A DNA stretch of 57,240 nucleotides from Moraxellaceae bacterium AER2_44_116 (GTDB taxonomy: Bacteria; Pseudomonadota; Gammaproteobacteria; Pseudomonadales; Moraxellaceae). Location: assembly GCA_006546595.1 (NCBI GenBank), contig VIAD01000012.1, positions 1 to 57,240 on the forward strand, written 5' to 3'. How positions within the stretch are numbered: position 1 is the first letter of the stretch; each line of letters begins with the position of its first letter. The notes below the pieces were generated by a model. It was not told where the DNA came from, ran no database searches, and saw only the letters and a program-made list of their open reading frames with translations. The position numbers and the translations under genes are program-made. This document shows positions 8,207-16,485 of the stretch, piece by piece.

Positions 8207-8629
8207 ATGACTGTTGCCGTATTAGTCACGGAGTTTATGGCCTCTCGATATACGGGAGGCTTGGTCTTGACCGAAGCCGAAGTGACGACGGCAATAGTCA
8301 AGGCAGTACGCTTTTTTGCGGGTTATGCGAGCTTGGCACATTTTGCCAATCAGCCTACACCGATCACACCAACCGTCACGCAAATTGACAGCACCGTAGC
8401 ATTAACGACGAGTGAATGGGCAATCATTCAACCCCTCTTTAATGCCTACGTTGACCATGAGAACGCCATACGTTTAGAAGCGTCCCGTGGTTTGGGCTTA
8501 GATGTGTTTGGTCGTTCGGTGAGTGAATTAGCGGGGGCAATCACGCAGCTTGAAACGGATTTACCGCGTAAGGCGTTTTATCAGGCAATGGTGAGTGTGG
8601 GTAATTTAGATGTTTATTCAACTCAGTAA
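8207..8629 (+). CDS. Phage structural protein of unknown function
   Basis: 140 aa, mostly helical in the second half (NAIRLEASRGLGLDVFGR and a run of short helices). It follows the tube-like protein by three bases and its end overlaps the next gene by 20 bases, so it is translated as part of the tail operon. I do not recognise the family. A head-tail connector or tail completion role would fit the size, but nothing in the sequence proves it. Confidence 0.5.
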   Translation: MTVAVLVTEFMASRYTGGLVLTEAEVTTAIVKAVRFFAGYASLAHFANQPTPITPTVTQIDSTVALTTSEWAIIQPLFNAYVDHENAIRLEASRGLGLDVFGRSVSELAGAITQLETDLPRKAFYQAMVSVGNLDVYSTQ

Positions 8630-9491
8630 CGACACACGACTACCGATGAGTCATTTATTGTCGGCGGTATTGCGTACCGACCTAGTGCCTGTCCCTGTCT
8701 CATTAGAGCTTGAGGTACGGCACGATGACGAACTAGAAAAGCAATTAGCCGAAGGTCAAACGATTTACGCCACGGGTAACGCCATTCCGCTGCAAATCAT
8801 CAAGTCTCACATCAAACAAAGCCCACAAATACCCGATAGGGGCATGATCCAAGTCACGGCGGTATTATCATCCTGTGTGGCCATTGGTTACAGACGGCAA
8901 AAGGCGGTCATTCTTAAAAGTAATTCTCTGGGCGCAATCTATAAAGCCTGTGGTGCAAAGGTCAGCATTAAAAATGATTTTACCGTGCCATTGTTTGTGT
9001 CGTTTCTAGGGCAAGTGCCGTCTGAGATGATTGCCAAGGTATTGCAAGAAGAGGCCGCCGTGGTGCGTTTAAGCGGTAAGCAATTGGATTGTGTACGTCT
9101 AGCCGATTTAATGAAACAAGCCCCCAAGTTAAGCCTCCCTCAAGGGTTTGGCGAGCAAATAGCCAGTGGATTTTTAGAACGGCATTTAGTCCCCAGTTTT
9201 TATTCAACCCGTGACGATCGCGCCATTATCAACGGCAATACCAAAAAAGTACGTGCTATGCAGTACACGCCACGGCATAGCGAACGCGCCGCCAATAACA
9301 TGACCTCGGCACTCATCACCAAGCAAGTGCTTAACCTTAGCTATAACGACGATTACCAAGCAGGGGACGTGTTCAACATCGGTAATACCCCTATGGCCAT
9401 CATCACGGCTGCACACGTTTATGAAGGGGAAAATGAAGGAGATGGCGGCAATCAATACACGCGCCTATGGCTAGGGGAGCTAGAAACATGA
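8610..9491 (+). CDS. Probable baseplate hub-type protein
   Basis: 293 aa. It immediately precedes, and overlaps by ATGA, the gpV-like spike gene, the usual place for the hub protein (gpD or gp27-type) that carries the spike. Visible pieces are an N-terminal strand-rich part, the segment LGQVPSEMIAKVLQEEAAVVRL and a C-terminal strand region ending in YTRLWLGELET. No family-defining motif was recognised, so the call rests mainly on context. The start overlaps the previous gene by 20 bases. Confidence 0.45.
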   Translation: MFIQLSNDTRLPMSHLLSAVLRTDLVPVPVSLELEVRHDDELEKQLAEGQTIYATGNAIPLQIIKSHIKQSPQIPDRGMIQVTAVLSSCVAIGYRRQKAVILKSNSLGAIYKACGAKVSIKNDFTVPLFVSFLGQVPSEMIAKVLQEEAAVVRLSGKQLDCVRLADLMKQAPKLSLPQGFGEQIASGFLERHLVPSFYSTRDDRAIINGNTKKVRAMQYTPRHSERAANNMTSALITKQVLNLSYNDDYQAGDVFNIGNTPMAIITAAHVYEGENEGDGGNQYTRLWLGELET

Positions 9492-10096
9492 TGATGTTTG
9501 GTAAGTATCCTGCCGTGGTGATGAGTTATGACGGCGGTACCCGATTAGCGAAGGTAAAACTAGAACCGTTAGATGAGGGTGCGGATACCGCGCTCGATGC
9601 GGAGTTATTTTACCCGTTGGGAGATAAGTCTAATACGGCTATTGAGATTTTAGACAATGACCCAGTATGGGTAGAGTTTGAAGCAGGCGACCCACGCTAT
9701 CCGATTATTGTCGGTTATCGGAATAAGCGAGAAGGTAATGATGATACAACACGGCGTTATCACCACCACGGGAATTTTGAGTTAAAAGCAGATCAAGAGT
9801 TTCTCATTGAAGCAGGGCAGAAAATCACGCTTAAAGTGGCAGGGTCATTGTTAGAAATGGATGGTGACATGATTAAAATGACCACGCCATTAACCACATT
9901 TGAAACAAGTCTTGCCACCTTTAGCCAGTTAGTAAATGTCTTGGCGATGTTGTCAGCCAATGGTGGCTTAACAGGCGTAGGTAATACCGCGTTCTCTGGT
10001 GGAACGATGACTCATAATGGTAAAAACTTCGGTGATACTCATACTCATCGTTATACCGATGATGGGGTAGCCATGACAACGGATGAGCCATCGTAG
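9488..10096 (+). CDS. gpV/gp5-like baseplate spike protein
   Basis: About 202 aa. An N-terminal OB-fold region (YPAVVMSYDGGTRLAKV to VWVEFEAGDPRYPIIVGY, residues about 5-80) is followed by a strand-rich needle region and a C-terminal tip containing HTHRY after GDT, the H-x-H pattern that binds iron at the tip of P2 gpV-type membrane-piercing spikes. I place the start at ATG 9488 with AGGGGAG upstream and an ATGA overlap with the hub gene; an in-frame ATG at 9467 would lie inside that gene. It would puncture the outer membrane on contraction. It is the last gene of this operon; a repeat-rich region follows. Confidence 0.8.
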   Translation: MMMFGKYPAVVMSYDGGTRLAKVKLEPLDEGADTALDAELFYPLGDKSNTAIEILDNDPVWVEFEAGDPRYPIIVGYRNKREGNDDTTRRYHHHGNFELKADQEFLIEAGQKITLKVAGSLLEMDGDMIKMTTPLTTFETSLATFSQLVNVLAMLSANGGLTGVGNTAFSGGTMTHNGKNFGDTHTHRYTDDGVAMTTDEPS

Positions 10097-10145
10097 ATTG
10101 ATTTTTGGGGGATTGGTGCTATGATTCAAACAACAAGCAATGTGA

Positions 10146-10182
10146 GAGAAGGCTAGGCTATACGCAAGCTGAAAACCTTCGG
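10146..10182 (+). repeat. Direct repeat, copy 1 (37 nt)
   Basis: Begins GAGAAGGCTAGG and ends GAAAACCTTCGG. A second copy lies 70 bases downstream. GAAGG near the start can pair with CCTTC near the end, so each copy can form a stem. Confidence 0.6.
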
Positions 10183-10215
10183 GGAAGACCAACTCACTTT
10201 GCCACATATGAGTTA

Positions 10216-10252
10216 GAGAAGGCTAGGTTGCGTATAAACTGAAAACCTTTGG
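10216..10252 (+). repeat. Direct repeat, copy 2 (37 nt)
   Basis: Begins GAGAAGGCTAGG and ends GAAAACCTTTGG, differing from copy 1 mainly in the centre. It is enclosed by a 9-bp inverted repeat, ATGAGTTAG (10208-10216) with CTAACTCAT (10264-10272). It lies between two convergent genes, where a bidirectional terminator would be expected. Confidence 0.6.
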
Positions 10253-10263
10253 TAGAAATACAC

Positions 10264-10791
10264 CTAACTCATCTGTTTTATCTCTTCGATTCCGTGATAA
10301 TAATAGCCATCTGCACGGATGGTTTGTCCATCTTCTCCCAAGTCAGGCACATCAACTTTAATTTTCACTAAGTATCTATGTTGTTCATCTTGTACATAAA
10401 TTTTGAATATTTTATATCCTGAAATACCTATTTTTTTATCTCGCTTATCATTGGTTTCAAACCCATCAGGTATGGCAATCTCTAACATTTCAGGCAAAGC
10501 CATATAAAGTTTACGCACAATGACGCTTCGACTTTTGAGTGATGACTGAATACCAGCACGAAAAAAAGCGATACTGCTACCTGTTGGCTTATTTTTGACT
10601 GGGGGTTTTCCTCGAAGCTTTGCGAGTAAAACGGTTTGTAGAGCTGCGGTATCAGACAAATTATTCGGAAGCTCTGACAAATGGCGAGGCTTTAAAACAA
10701 AAACAGGAATATCACCTGCTTCATCCAGCCGTTGAAGATACTGTTCTCGTGTCAACAAACGCGGTAAGCACAATTCTAAAAGTCGATTCAT
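10264..10791 (-). CDS. Minus-strand protein of unknown function inside the virion block
   Basis: About 175 aa, basic and probably soluble. The C-terminal half (GYKIFKIYVQDEQHRYLVKI to ADGYYYHGIEEI, given in pieces) resembles the end of small toxin-like or polyvalent-associated domains found on phages and plasmids, but the match is loose and I do not assign a function. ATG at 10791 and GTG at 10794 are both possible starts. A GTAACCCCTGTCC motif and an inverted repeat stand upstream on the minus strand in the same arrangement as for plus-strand late genes, so it is probably expressed with them. It is the only gene in this part of the block that opposes transcription. Confidence 0.5.
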   Translation of the reverse strand: MNRLLELCLPRLLTREQYLQRLDEAGDIPVFVLKPRHLSELPNNLSDTAALQTVLLAKLRGKPPVKNKPTGSSIAFFRAGIQSSLKSRSVIVRKLYMALPEMLEIAIPDGFETNDKRDKKIGISGYKIFKIYVQDEQHRYLVKIKVDVPDLGEDGQTIRADGYYYHGIEEIKQMS

Positions 10792-10853
10792 CACACTGTC
10801 TCAAAATGAAAACAGTGTGACAGTCAAAATGGCCTTGTTAGGACAGGGGTTAC
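10792..10853 (-). promoter_or_regulatory. Composite late element, minus-strand copy
   Basis: Read on the minus strand, GTAACCCCTGTCCTAA begins at 10853. After 34 nt comes CACACTGT, which pairs with ACAGTGTG (plus-strand positions 10812-10819 and 10792-10799), touching the GTG/ATG start of the minus-strand gene. The motif is separated from the plus-strand copy by only four bases (10854-10857). Confidence 0.55.
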
Positions 10854-10857
10854 ATCC

Positions 10858-10929
10858 GTAACCCTCACCAATTACCCCATTCTCAGCAAGCGACAATAGC
10901 CCTAAGTCTTAACTTATGTGTATTGTCGC
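10858..10929 (+). promoter_or_regulatory. Composite late element, copy C
   Basis: GTAACCCTCACCAATT at 10858-10873. GCGACAATA (10890-10898) pairs with TATTGTCGC (10921-10929), and inside this TAAGT (10903-10907) pairs with ACTTA (10912-10916) around a four-base loop. ATG 10931 follows the right arm directly. Confidence 0.65.
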
Positions 10930-10930
10930 C

Positions 10931-12478
10931 ATGCCTTCTAAAAACATCCCCCCACAAGCTGAAATTCCTAAGCCAACATGGAAGGAACGGGCTAAAAATT
11001 GGCTTATCGGCAAAGAAGATGCAGAACAAGGCGCACTGGCCAACATTGACTTAATGGACGTTGAGCCAGTTTCCACGTCAATTTTGCTCGGTGGCAATAG
11101 TGAGGCGAGAAGTCGTCAACAAATCTATGCCAAGTACCAACAAATGCAGCAAAACTCATTTATTGGTGCGGGATTGCGCCTACACGTTACCGCTGCATTG
11201 GGTGGCCATGAAAGCAAAGGCGATGTGATCTTTATTGAATGTACGCCCGAAGCCGAAAAAGACCCGAAGAAAAAGCAAATCATTGACGATCTGAACCACG
11301 ACCTAAAAGACCTACTCAATAAAAACATCTACACCTTAGCCTTTAACGCCGTGTCATGGGGTGATGGCTATGGCCGTGTCTATTCTCAAGATAAAGTGGG
11401 TGTGACTGACCTGTTATGTGATGAGATGGTCTTGCCGCCATTAGTACAACCCTTTGAGCAAGGCAGTCGAACCGTAGGCTTTGTCGTTGGTACCGCGACT
11501 AATTCCAGTGGCGTTAAGTTATCCACCACGCAAATGATACGGGTAAAAATGCCACGCACGCTCTACACGCCACAAGCACGGGTGATGCAAAAAGCCTTTA
11601 AGACCGCGATTTTAGAAGATGACTCGTCTAACTTGCCCTATTTGCCGTCATTAGTTGGCGGTAGCTTTTTAGAAGGCATAGAAGACTCGTTCAACCATCT
11701 CATTATGTCTATTTCGGGCATGGTCGGCCAACGGATTCAAGACGGCATTGATGAAGCGTTATTAACGGTCAATATGACGGATATGACCCATGAACAGCAA
11801 AAAGCAACAATGGCAAACCTTGAACAAATGTTTGCAGAGACAGCCGCACAAACGGCAAAGGCGGTGAAAGAAGGCCGTTCACTCTTAGGAAAATTGCGTC
11901 GATTTATCCCTGTATGGAGCGATAAACAGCTTGTGCAATTACAGGGAGGTACGGGGTCGCAGCGTTCAGGCAGTATCACCATTGATGATGTGATGTTTCA
12001 TGCCAAACAGTTATCAGGCGGACTAGGCATTGACTTGGCCATGTTGGGCTTTGCCGATTTATTGTCGGGCGGCTTAGGTGAGGGTGGTTTCTTTAGAGTG
12101 TCGGCACAAGTGGCTGAACGCTCACGGATGATCCGTAATGCCGTGACTCAGGCCGTGAATGACTTGATTGATATTCATCTCTATAAAAAAAGCGGTCTAG
12201 CTTTCAGTGATAACGACAGACCGTGGGCTATTAATTTTTACTCAGGCATTAGCGCACAACAAAAAGAAACCCAAGACACGAAGTTATCCATGATGAATAC
12301 AGGCGGCATCCTGATTCAAACCTTGTCGCAATTAAAAGAAATGGGCTTGCCACCTGAAGTCGTTAAACACCTGCTATCCACGCAAATGATGCTTGATGAG
12401 GAGTCGGCTGATTTAGTCGCCAAAGGATTAGCCAATACTAAACCACCTGAAGGCCAAGACAGCACAGGGGGTGAGTAA
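10931..12478 (+). CDS. Portal protein
   Basis: 515 aa from ATG 10931 (520 aa from ATG 10916, which would lie within the hairpin). The length, the helical C-terminal part with conserved-looking GMVGQRIQDGIDEALLT and GLGIDLAMLGFADLL, and the position two genes before the large terminase fit a portal, the dodecameric ring through which DNA is packaged. The central region 100-230 has the mixed strand-helix pattern of the portal body. I chose 10931 because in the other operons the start follows or ends the hairpin; neither start has a clear Shine-Dalgarno sequence. Ends with TAATG overlap into the next gene. Confidence 0.75.
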   Translation: MPSKNIPPQAEIPKPTWKERAKNWLIGKEDAEQGALANIDLMDVEPVSTSILLGGNSEARSRQQIYAKYQQMQQNSFIGAGLRLHVTAALGGHESKGDVIFIECTPEAEKDPKKKQIIDDLNHDLKDLLNKNIYTLAFNAVSWGDGYGRVYSQDKVGVTDLLCDEMVLPPLVQPFEQGSRTVGFVVGTATNSSGVKLSTTQMIRVKMPRTLYTPQARVMQKAFKTAILEDDSSNLPYLPSLVGGSFLEGIEDSFNHLIMSISGMVGQRIQDGIDEALLTVNMTDMTHEQQKATMANLEQMFAETAAQTAKAVKEGRSLLGKLRRFIPVWSDKQLVQLQGGTGSQRSGSITIDDVMFHAKQLSGGLGIDLAMLGFADLLSGGLGEGGFFRVSAQVAERSRMIRNAVTQAVNDLIDIHLYKKSGLAFSDNDRPWAINFYSGISAQQKETQDTKLSMMNTGGILIQTLSQLKEMGLPPEVVKHLLSTQMMLDEESADLVAKGLANTKPPEGQDSTGGE

Positions 12479-13389
12479 TGGGCGTTTTTGATGCTGCAAA
12501 AGCGAAAGTTCAAGGTGCGACAGGACAGCTTTATTCTGCCAATAACGCACTAGGCCAATCAGAGGATGGCGCATTAAGTGCCGCCAGTTCGGGGCTGGGC
12601 AAGGTATTAAATAATGATTATGTAAAAACAGGACTAGGCGCATTTAATCAAGCCACTGGGCTAATGGATAACGTGAAGGGCTTAATTGGTGCGGCGAAGA
12701 GCTTTTTAGCTGACCCATACCAAGTCGTGCCTAATCCCTTACTGGGCGGATATAGCCGCAAGGAAACCCAAAAACTCGCACAACTCGCCTTTAAGACCGC
12801 CTATGCAAAGAACAATCTGTTTTTGGTGCGGTTTGGCGATAAACACTACCCCATGCGAAAACCAAAGGGAGAGATAAGGGATTTTTCGACAGGGCTTCCA
12901 GATGAAGTGCGCGTGTCGTGGGATTTATTGGCGATGGGTGTCAGTTTCAATCCGATTGCCATTACGGGTGATGCGGTCAAGTTGGGATTGTTGCAGGGGG
13001 ACAGCATCCAACAATCGGAGCGTGTCGAAATACGGATGACGTTTTTTGATAATGCTCACGGCACAATCAAGCGGTATTTGTCTGAAAAGAAAAAGCAAAT
13101 GGTTAATCGTGATGGGACGGGCAATCCACCATCAAGCTATGTTTTAGAGATATTGATTATTCATCTTGACCAAACGGTAGGCCGAACACTGATTGGCGGT
13201 AAGCCTGTTGGCGTGTTTGATCTGGATGAGTTAACCGATGGCAGTTACATTCAGCACCGTTATCAAGTACGTGTCTCTACCTTAGATATTGATCTCAACA
13301 AACGTGATGATAGCTTACAAGAACTACAAGTTACCTTTACCGAGGTTGACCCGTTTATGACTCCTGATCGGGGTCAAGATGGCAGCTAA
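12478..13389 (+). CDS. Probable tail tube/baseplate-tube structural protein
   Basis: 303 aa. After an alanine- and glycine-rich N-terminal 90 residues comes a strand-rich domain (YAKNNLFLVRFGDKHYPM, ERVEIRMTFFDNAHG, SYVLEILIIHLDQTVG, ELQVTFTEVDPFMTP), with the alternating pattern of tube-fold proteins. It lies between portal and terminase and is coupled to both (GGGGGTGAG before a TAATG start; ten-base overlap downstream). A tube, tube-initiator or neck role is likely; I cannot decide which. Confidence 0.5.
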   Translation: MGVFDAAKAKVQGATGQLYSANNALGQSEDGALSAASSGLGKVLNNDYVKTGLGAFNQATGLMDNVKGLIGAAKSFLADPYQVVPNPLLGGYSRKETQKLAQLAFKTAYAKNNLFLVRFGDKHYPMRKPKGEIRDFSTGLPDEVRVSWDLLAMGVSFNPIAITGDAVKLGLLQGDSIQQSERVEIRMTFFDNAHGTIKRYLSEKKKQMVNRDGTGNPPSSYVLEILIIHLDQTVGRTLIGGKPVGVFDLDELTDGSYIQHRYQVRVSTLDIDLNKRDDSLQELQVTFTEVDPFMTPDRGQDGS

Positions 13390-14932
13390 GAAAAAGAGTC
13401 TGATCGATGATCCGCGTTGGTGGGACTTTATTGAGCGATACGCCTATGACATAGGCCGTTTTGCCGTTGAAGTCTGCGGCATGAATGACATCGACAATAA
13501 AGCCCCCACTTGGCAACAGTTTGAGCTATTCGATTTAGTGCAAGAGAACGGCTGTCGGGTGTCGGTATCGTCGGGTCATGGGACGGGTAAAACGAGGTCG
13601 GCGGGCATTATATCGCTTTGGCATTTGTGCTGTTATGTCAACAGTATCTTCATGTTCTCATCGCCCACAATGGCGCAACTACGAGAGGAAGTGTGGAAAG
13701 AGATCACCACTTGCCATAACTTTATGTCAATGGGTGAGTTTGCTTGGTTAGCCGATTACATCGAGGTCAAAGCCGAAAGCGTTTATATCAAAGGCCATAA
13801 AAAAACATGGTACATCATTGCGAAAACCGCACCCAAAGGAAAACCAGAAAACATTGCAGGTAAACACGGTGATTGGTACACGGTTTGGGTAGATGAAGCG
13901 TCAGGCGTTCCCGATGCTAACTTTGGCGTGATTGGTGGTGCACTGACCGATAATCGCAACCGTTTTATTATTACCAGTCAGCCGACCCGTGGTAATGGCT
14001 TTTTCTACGACACGCACCATAGTCTCTGTCGGGCGCAAGGCGGCGTGTGGGATAACTTAGTCTTTAACAGTGAAGAGTCACCGATTGTCAGCCTTGAGTT
14101 TTTACTGGAGAAGCTGGCTCAGTATGGCGGTCGTGATAGTCCAGAGTACCAGATCAAAGTTCTAGGTCAATTCCCCGACCGTACCGACATTTACCTCAAC
14201 AGTGAAGCGCAAGTTCAATGGCGCATGGGTAAAAAAGTCATTACCGAAGGCATGAATTATGGCTATCTCATTTGTGTGGACGTGGGTGCAGGTGAGTACC
14301 GAGATTATTCAGCCGTGATTGTGGTTCGAGTCAGTGGCTATGGCGATTATGGTGAAGAAGCACGGCGAATGGAGTTGGTCGATGTGCCATTGTTCAGCAA
14401 TAGCCGTGACTTGCAGTTCTTATCGGGTAAAGTTTTTGATACTTATGTTCAGTATGAAAATGCAACACTCTTAATTGATAAAGGCGGTATGGGGGTTTCA
14501 ACTTGTCAAGATTTAGAGCGACTTGGATCGCCTGTCACCCGCGTGAACTGGGGTAATCCTTGCCATAATAACGAATTAAGACAGCGATTCTTTAACCAAC
14601 GAGCACAAGCCTTGGTCATGTTGTCCCGTGCCATTAAAGAGGAGCGCGTAGGCTTTTTGGATGAACGGTACAGCACCCAATTATTAAAGCAAGGCTCACG
14701 GATACCTTACACTTTTGACGAAAAAGCGCGTTATAAAATCAAGGACAAGGCCGCGATGCTGAAAGATGGTATTCAATCGCCCGACTTATGGGACGCATTA
14801 AGCTTTGCCTTTTTAGAAAGTGCGTATTACACCTTGTCAGAGGAAGGACGCAACAAGGTACAAAGTCATCAAAAGACTGATAAAGCCAACATTCGAGCGA
14901 AGTTAAAGGCCGCATTAGCAGCAAGCCCCTAG
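13379..14932 (+). CDS. terL: Terminase large subunit
   Basis: 517 aa, two domains. ATPase: Walker A SGHGTGKT (65-72) and Walker B VWVDEAS (169-175, D172-E173). The coupling motif region around IITSQPTRGNG follows. Nuclease: RNase H-like acidic residues D301 (LICVDVGAG), D367 (ATLLIDKGG) and D469/D472 (SPDLWDAL). The enzyme cuts concatemeric DNA and drives it through the portal into the prohead. All expected motifs are intact. No obvious small terminase is adjacent. The next late element begins four bases after its stop codon. Confidence 0.92.
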   Translation: MAAKKKSLIDDPRWWDFIERYAYDIGRFAVEVCGMNDIDNKAPTWQQFELFDLVQENGCRVSVSSGHGTGKTRSAGIISLWHLCCYVNSIFMFSSPTMAQLREEVWKEITTCHNFMSMGEFAWLADYIEVKAESVYIKGHKKTWYIIAKTAPKGKPENIAGKHGDWYTVWVDEASGVPDANFGVIGGALTDNRNRFIITSQPTRGNGFFYDTHHSLCRAQGGVWDNLVFNSEESPIVSLEFLLEKLAQYGGRDSPEYQIKVLGQFPDRTDIYLNSEAQVQWRMGKKVITEGMNYGYLICVDVGAGEYRDYSAVIVVRVSGYGDYGEEARRMELVDVPLFSNSRDLQFLSGKVFDTYVQYENATLLIDKGGMGVSTCQDLERLGSPVTRVNWGNPCHNNELRQRFFNQRAQALVMLSRAIKEERVGFLDERYSTQLLKQGSRIPYTFDEKARYKIKDKAAMLKDGIQSPDLWDALSFAFLESAYYTLSEEGRNKVQSHQKTDKANIRAKLKAALAASP

Positions 14933-14935
14933 CGT

Positions 14936-15007
14936 GTAACCCTGCCAAAATCAGCACATCACACAAGACATAATGCCATCAGGTTTATTTAGGATTGCGT
15001 TATGTCT
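14936..15007 (+). promoter_or_regulatory. Composite late element, copy D
   Basis: GTAACCCTGCCAAAAT at 14936-14951, then AGACATAATGC (14966-14976) pairing with GCGTTATGTCT (14997-15007), 11 bp with one G-U. The start codon 15002 lies in the right arm and AGGA in the loop. Confidence 0.7.
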
Positions 15008-16210
15008 GTCATCATTTCCCCTGTTATTACCAATGCAGGTTTAAGTGTCTTTACGCCGTCAGCCACGGGTATTGAGTTTACGTTTACCCATGTGGCGGTA
15101 GGTACAGGGACAAGTGCGGCTAGTTCGGCTGATACCGCCTTAGAACATGAAATTGCCCGATTCCCGATAGCAGGGGGTGGCATGGTCACGGGTGGCAGAT
15201 CAGCATCTATTAATGTGCTAGTCACAAACCATCAAAATGCAAATCCACAAAACTATGATATTACCGAGGTTGGTTTTTATGGGCTTGATGGTGCAAACAA
15301 CACTATTTTGTTTGCTATTTATCGCCAAAATGCAGCAATTATCAGCAAAGTATCAGGTGGTGATATATCCGCGCCGTTTGTCATGGGTTTAGCGGCCTTG
15401 CCCGTCAATAACATGACAGTCCAGATTGATGCCAATACCAATGCGATGTTGGCATTGTTGGGGCAACATACCGCGTCTAATCATCCTCATACCCAATATA
15501 AACGCACTTTAGATAATAGTGAACGGTTGAAAATAGCCGCAGGTGTTGAGGTTGATGACGCGGTGAGTAAGGGACAATTGGAAGCTGAAGCAACCACACG
15601 GGCAGGTGTGGACTCAGCATTAGCAGGGCAGATAGCACAAGAGGTCTTAGACAGACAAGCAGGCGATTCATCACTTTCTCAAGCAATCAATTCTGAGGCG
15701 ACTACACGGGCGGGTGTGGACTCAGCATTAGCAGGGCAGATAGCACAAGAGGCTTTAGACAGACAGGCAGGCGACAACAACCTACAAACCCAAATCAATA
15801 ATTTAACCCTTCAAATCATGAGTAAAACATGGCCAATTGGCTCAGTGTATGAAAATGAAGTGGATATGCGTAATCCAGCACACGCCGACTTGCTTGGCTT
15901 TGGCACGTGGATACCCACTCAATATGGCCGTTTCAGTGTTGGTTATGCAGACACAGACCCTCAGTTTGGGGGTTTAGGTTGGGCGGGTGGTAACAGAAAC
16001 CACAAAATGACGTTAGCCAACTTAATTGAGCACGACCACGATTATACGGATAGAACGGAGCTTGATTATGCCGCAAGCAATAGCGTTGGACTGGGTACAG
16101 ACCATAAAGATAGAGTGCTGAAAACGGGTAAAGCAGGGAGTGCCGACCCTGATCCTATTCCAACATTACCCCCTTATGTTGTTTCCGCCAAATGGCGAAG
16201 GACGGCATAA
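15002..16210 (+). CDS. Tail fibre / collar-domain protein
   Basis: 402 aa. The N-terminal 150 residues resemble phage tail-collar fibre attachment domains (FTHVAVGTGTSAAS, ITEVGFYGLDG). A coiled middle holds a 36-residue tandem duplication (about 196-231 and 232-267; TTRAGVDSALAGQIAQE in both), repeated almost exactly at DNA level with a 108-base period. From residue 278 the tip WPIGSVYENEVDMRNP, then FGTWIPTQYGRFSVGY, matches the collar domain found at fibre ends. The protein probably contacts the cell surface. Its end overlaps or abuts the small gene at 16213. The recent duplication suggests fibre-length variation. Confidence 0.75.
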   Translation: MSVIISPVITNAGLSVFTPSATGIEFTFTHVAVGTGTSAASSADTALEHEIARFPIAGGGMVTGGRSASINVLVTNHQNANPQNYDITEVGFYGLDGANNTILFAIYRQNAAIISKVSGGDISAPFVMGLAALPVNNMTVQIDANTNAMLALLGQHTASNHPHTQYKRTLDNSERLKIAAGVEVDDAVSKGQLEAEATTRAGVDSALAGQIAQEVLDRQAGDSSLSQAINSEATTRAGVDSALAGQIAQEALDRQAGDNNLQTQINNLTLQIMSKTWPIGSVYENEVDMRNPAHADLLGFGTWIPTQYGRFSVGYADTDPQFGGLGWAGGNRNHKMTLANLIEHDHDYTDRTELDYAASNSVGLGTDHKDRVLKTGKAGSADPDPIPTLPPYVVSAKWRRTA

Positions 16211-16212
16211 CC

Positions 16213-16485
16213 ATGCTCACAGAAGCTCGACTTTATTCATTGATCCGCAATCTAGCCCAAACGACACCCGCATGGGCAACCGCGATTCGTTATCACACGA
16301 AGCCAGACGAGCGTTTTGACTTAACACTGGTCGCAAGACGGGCGTATGGCTTGCCGAGTGAGTGGCGCGTCATCATGGCGGCGGCTGGCTTACAAAGCGT
16401 GGATGAACCTTTGAACGAACAGTTGTTGGTATTACCCACACTGGAACAGTTGCAACGGCTTAAACGCAATACAGGAGCAATCTAA
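16213..16485 (+). CDS. gpX/gp53-like small tail protein (LysM-like)
   Basis: 90 aa from ATG 16213, two bases after the fibre stop codon; an in-frame ATG at 16192 would overlap the fibre gene. FDLTLVARRAYGLPSEWRVIM, followed by a turn and LLVLPTLEQL, matches the D-x-(I/L)A-x-x-x-Y-G ... L-x-x-P pattern of LysM-like tail protein X and T4 gp53-type wedge proteins, which hold baseplate parts together or touch peptidoglycan. Size fits gpX. TAATG overlap with the next gene shows coupling. Confidence 0.6.
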   Translation: MLTEARLYSLIRNLAQTTPAWATAIRYHTKPDERFDLTLVARRAYGLPSEWRVIMAAAGLQSVDEPLNEQLLVLPTLEQLQRLKRNTGAI

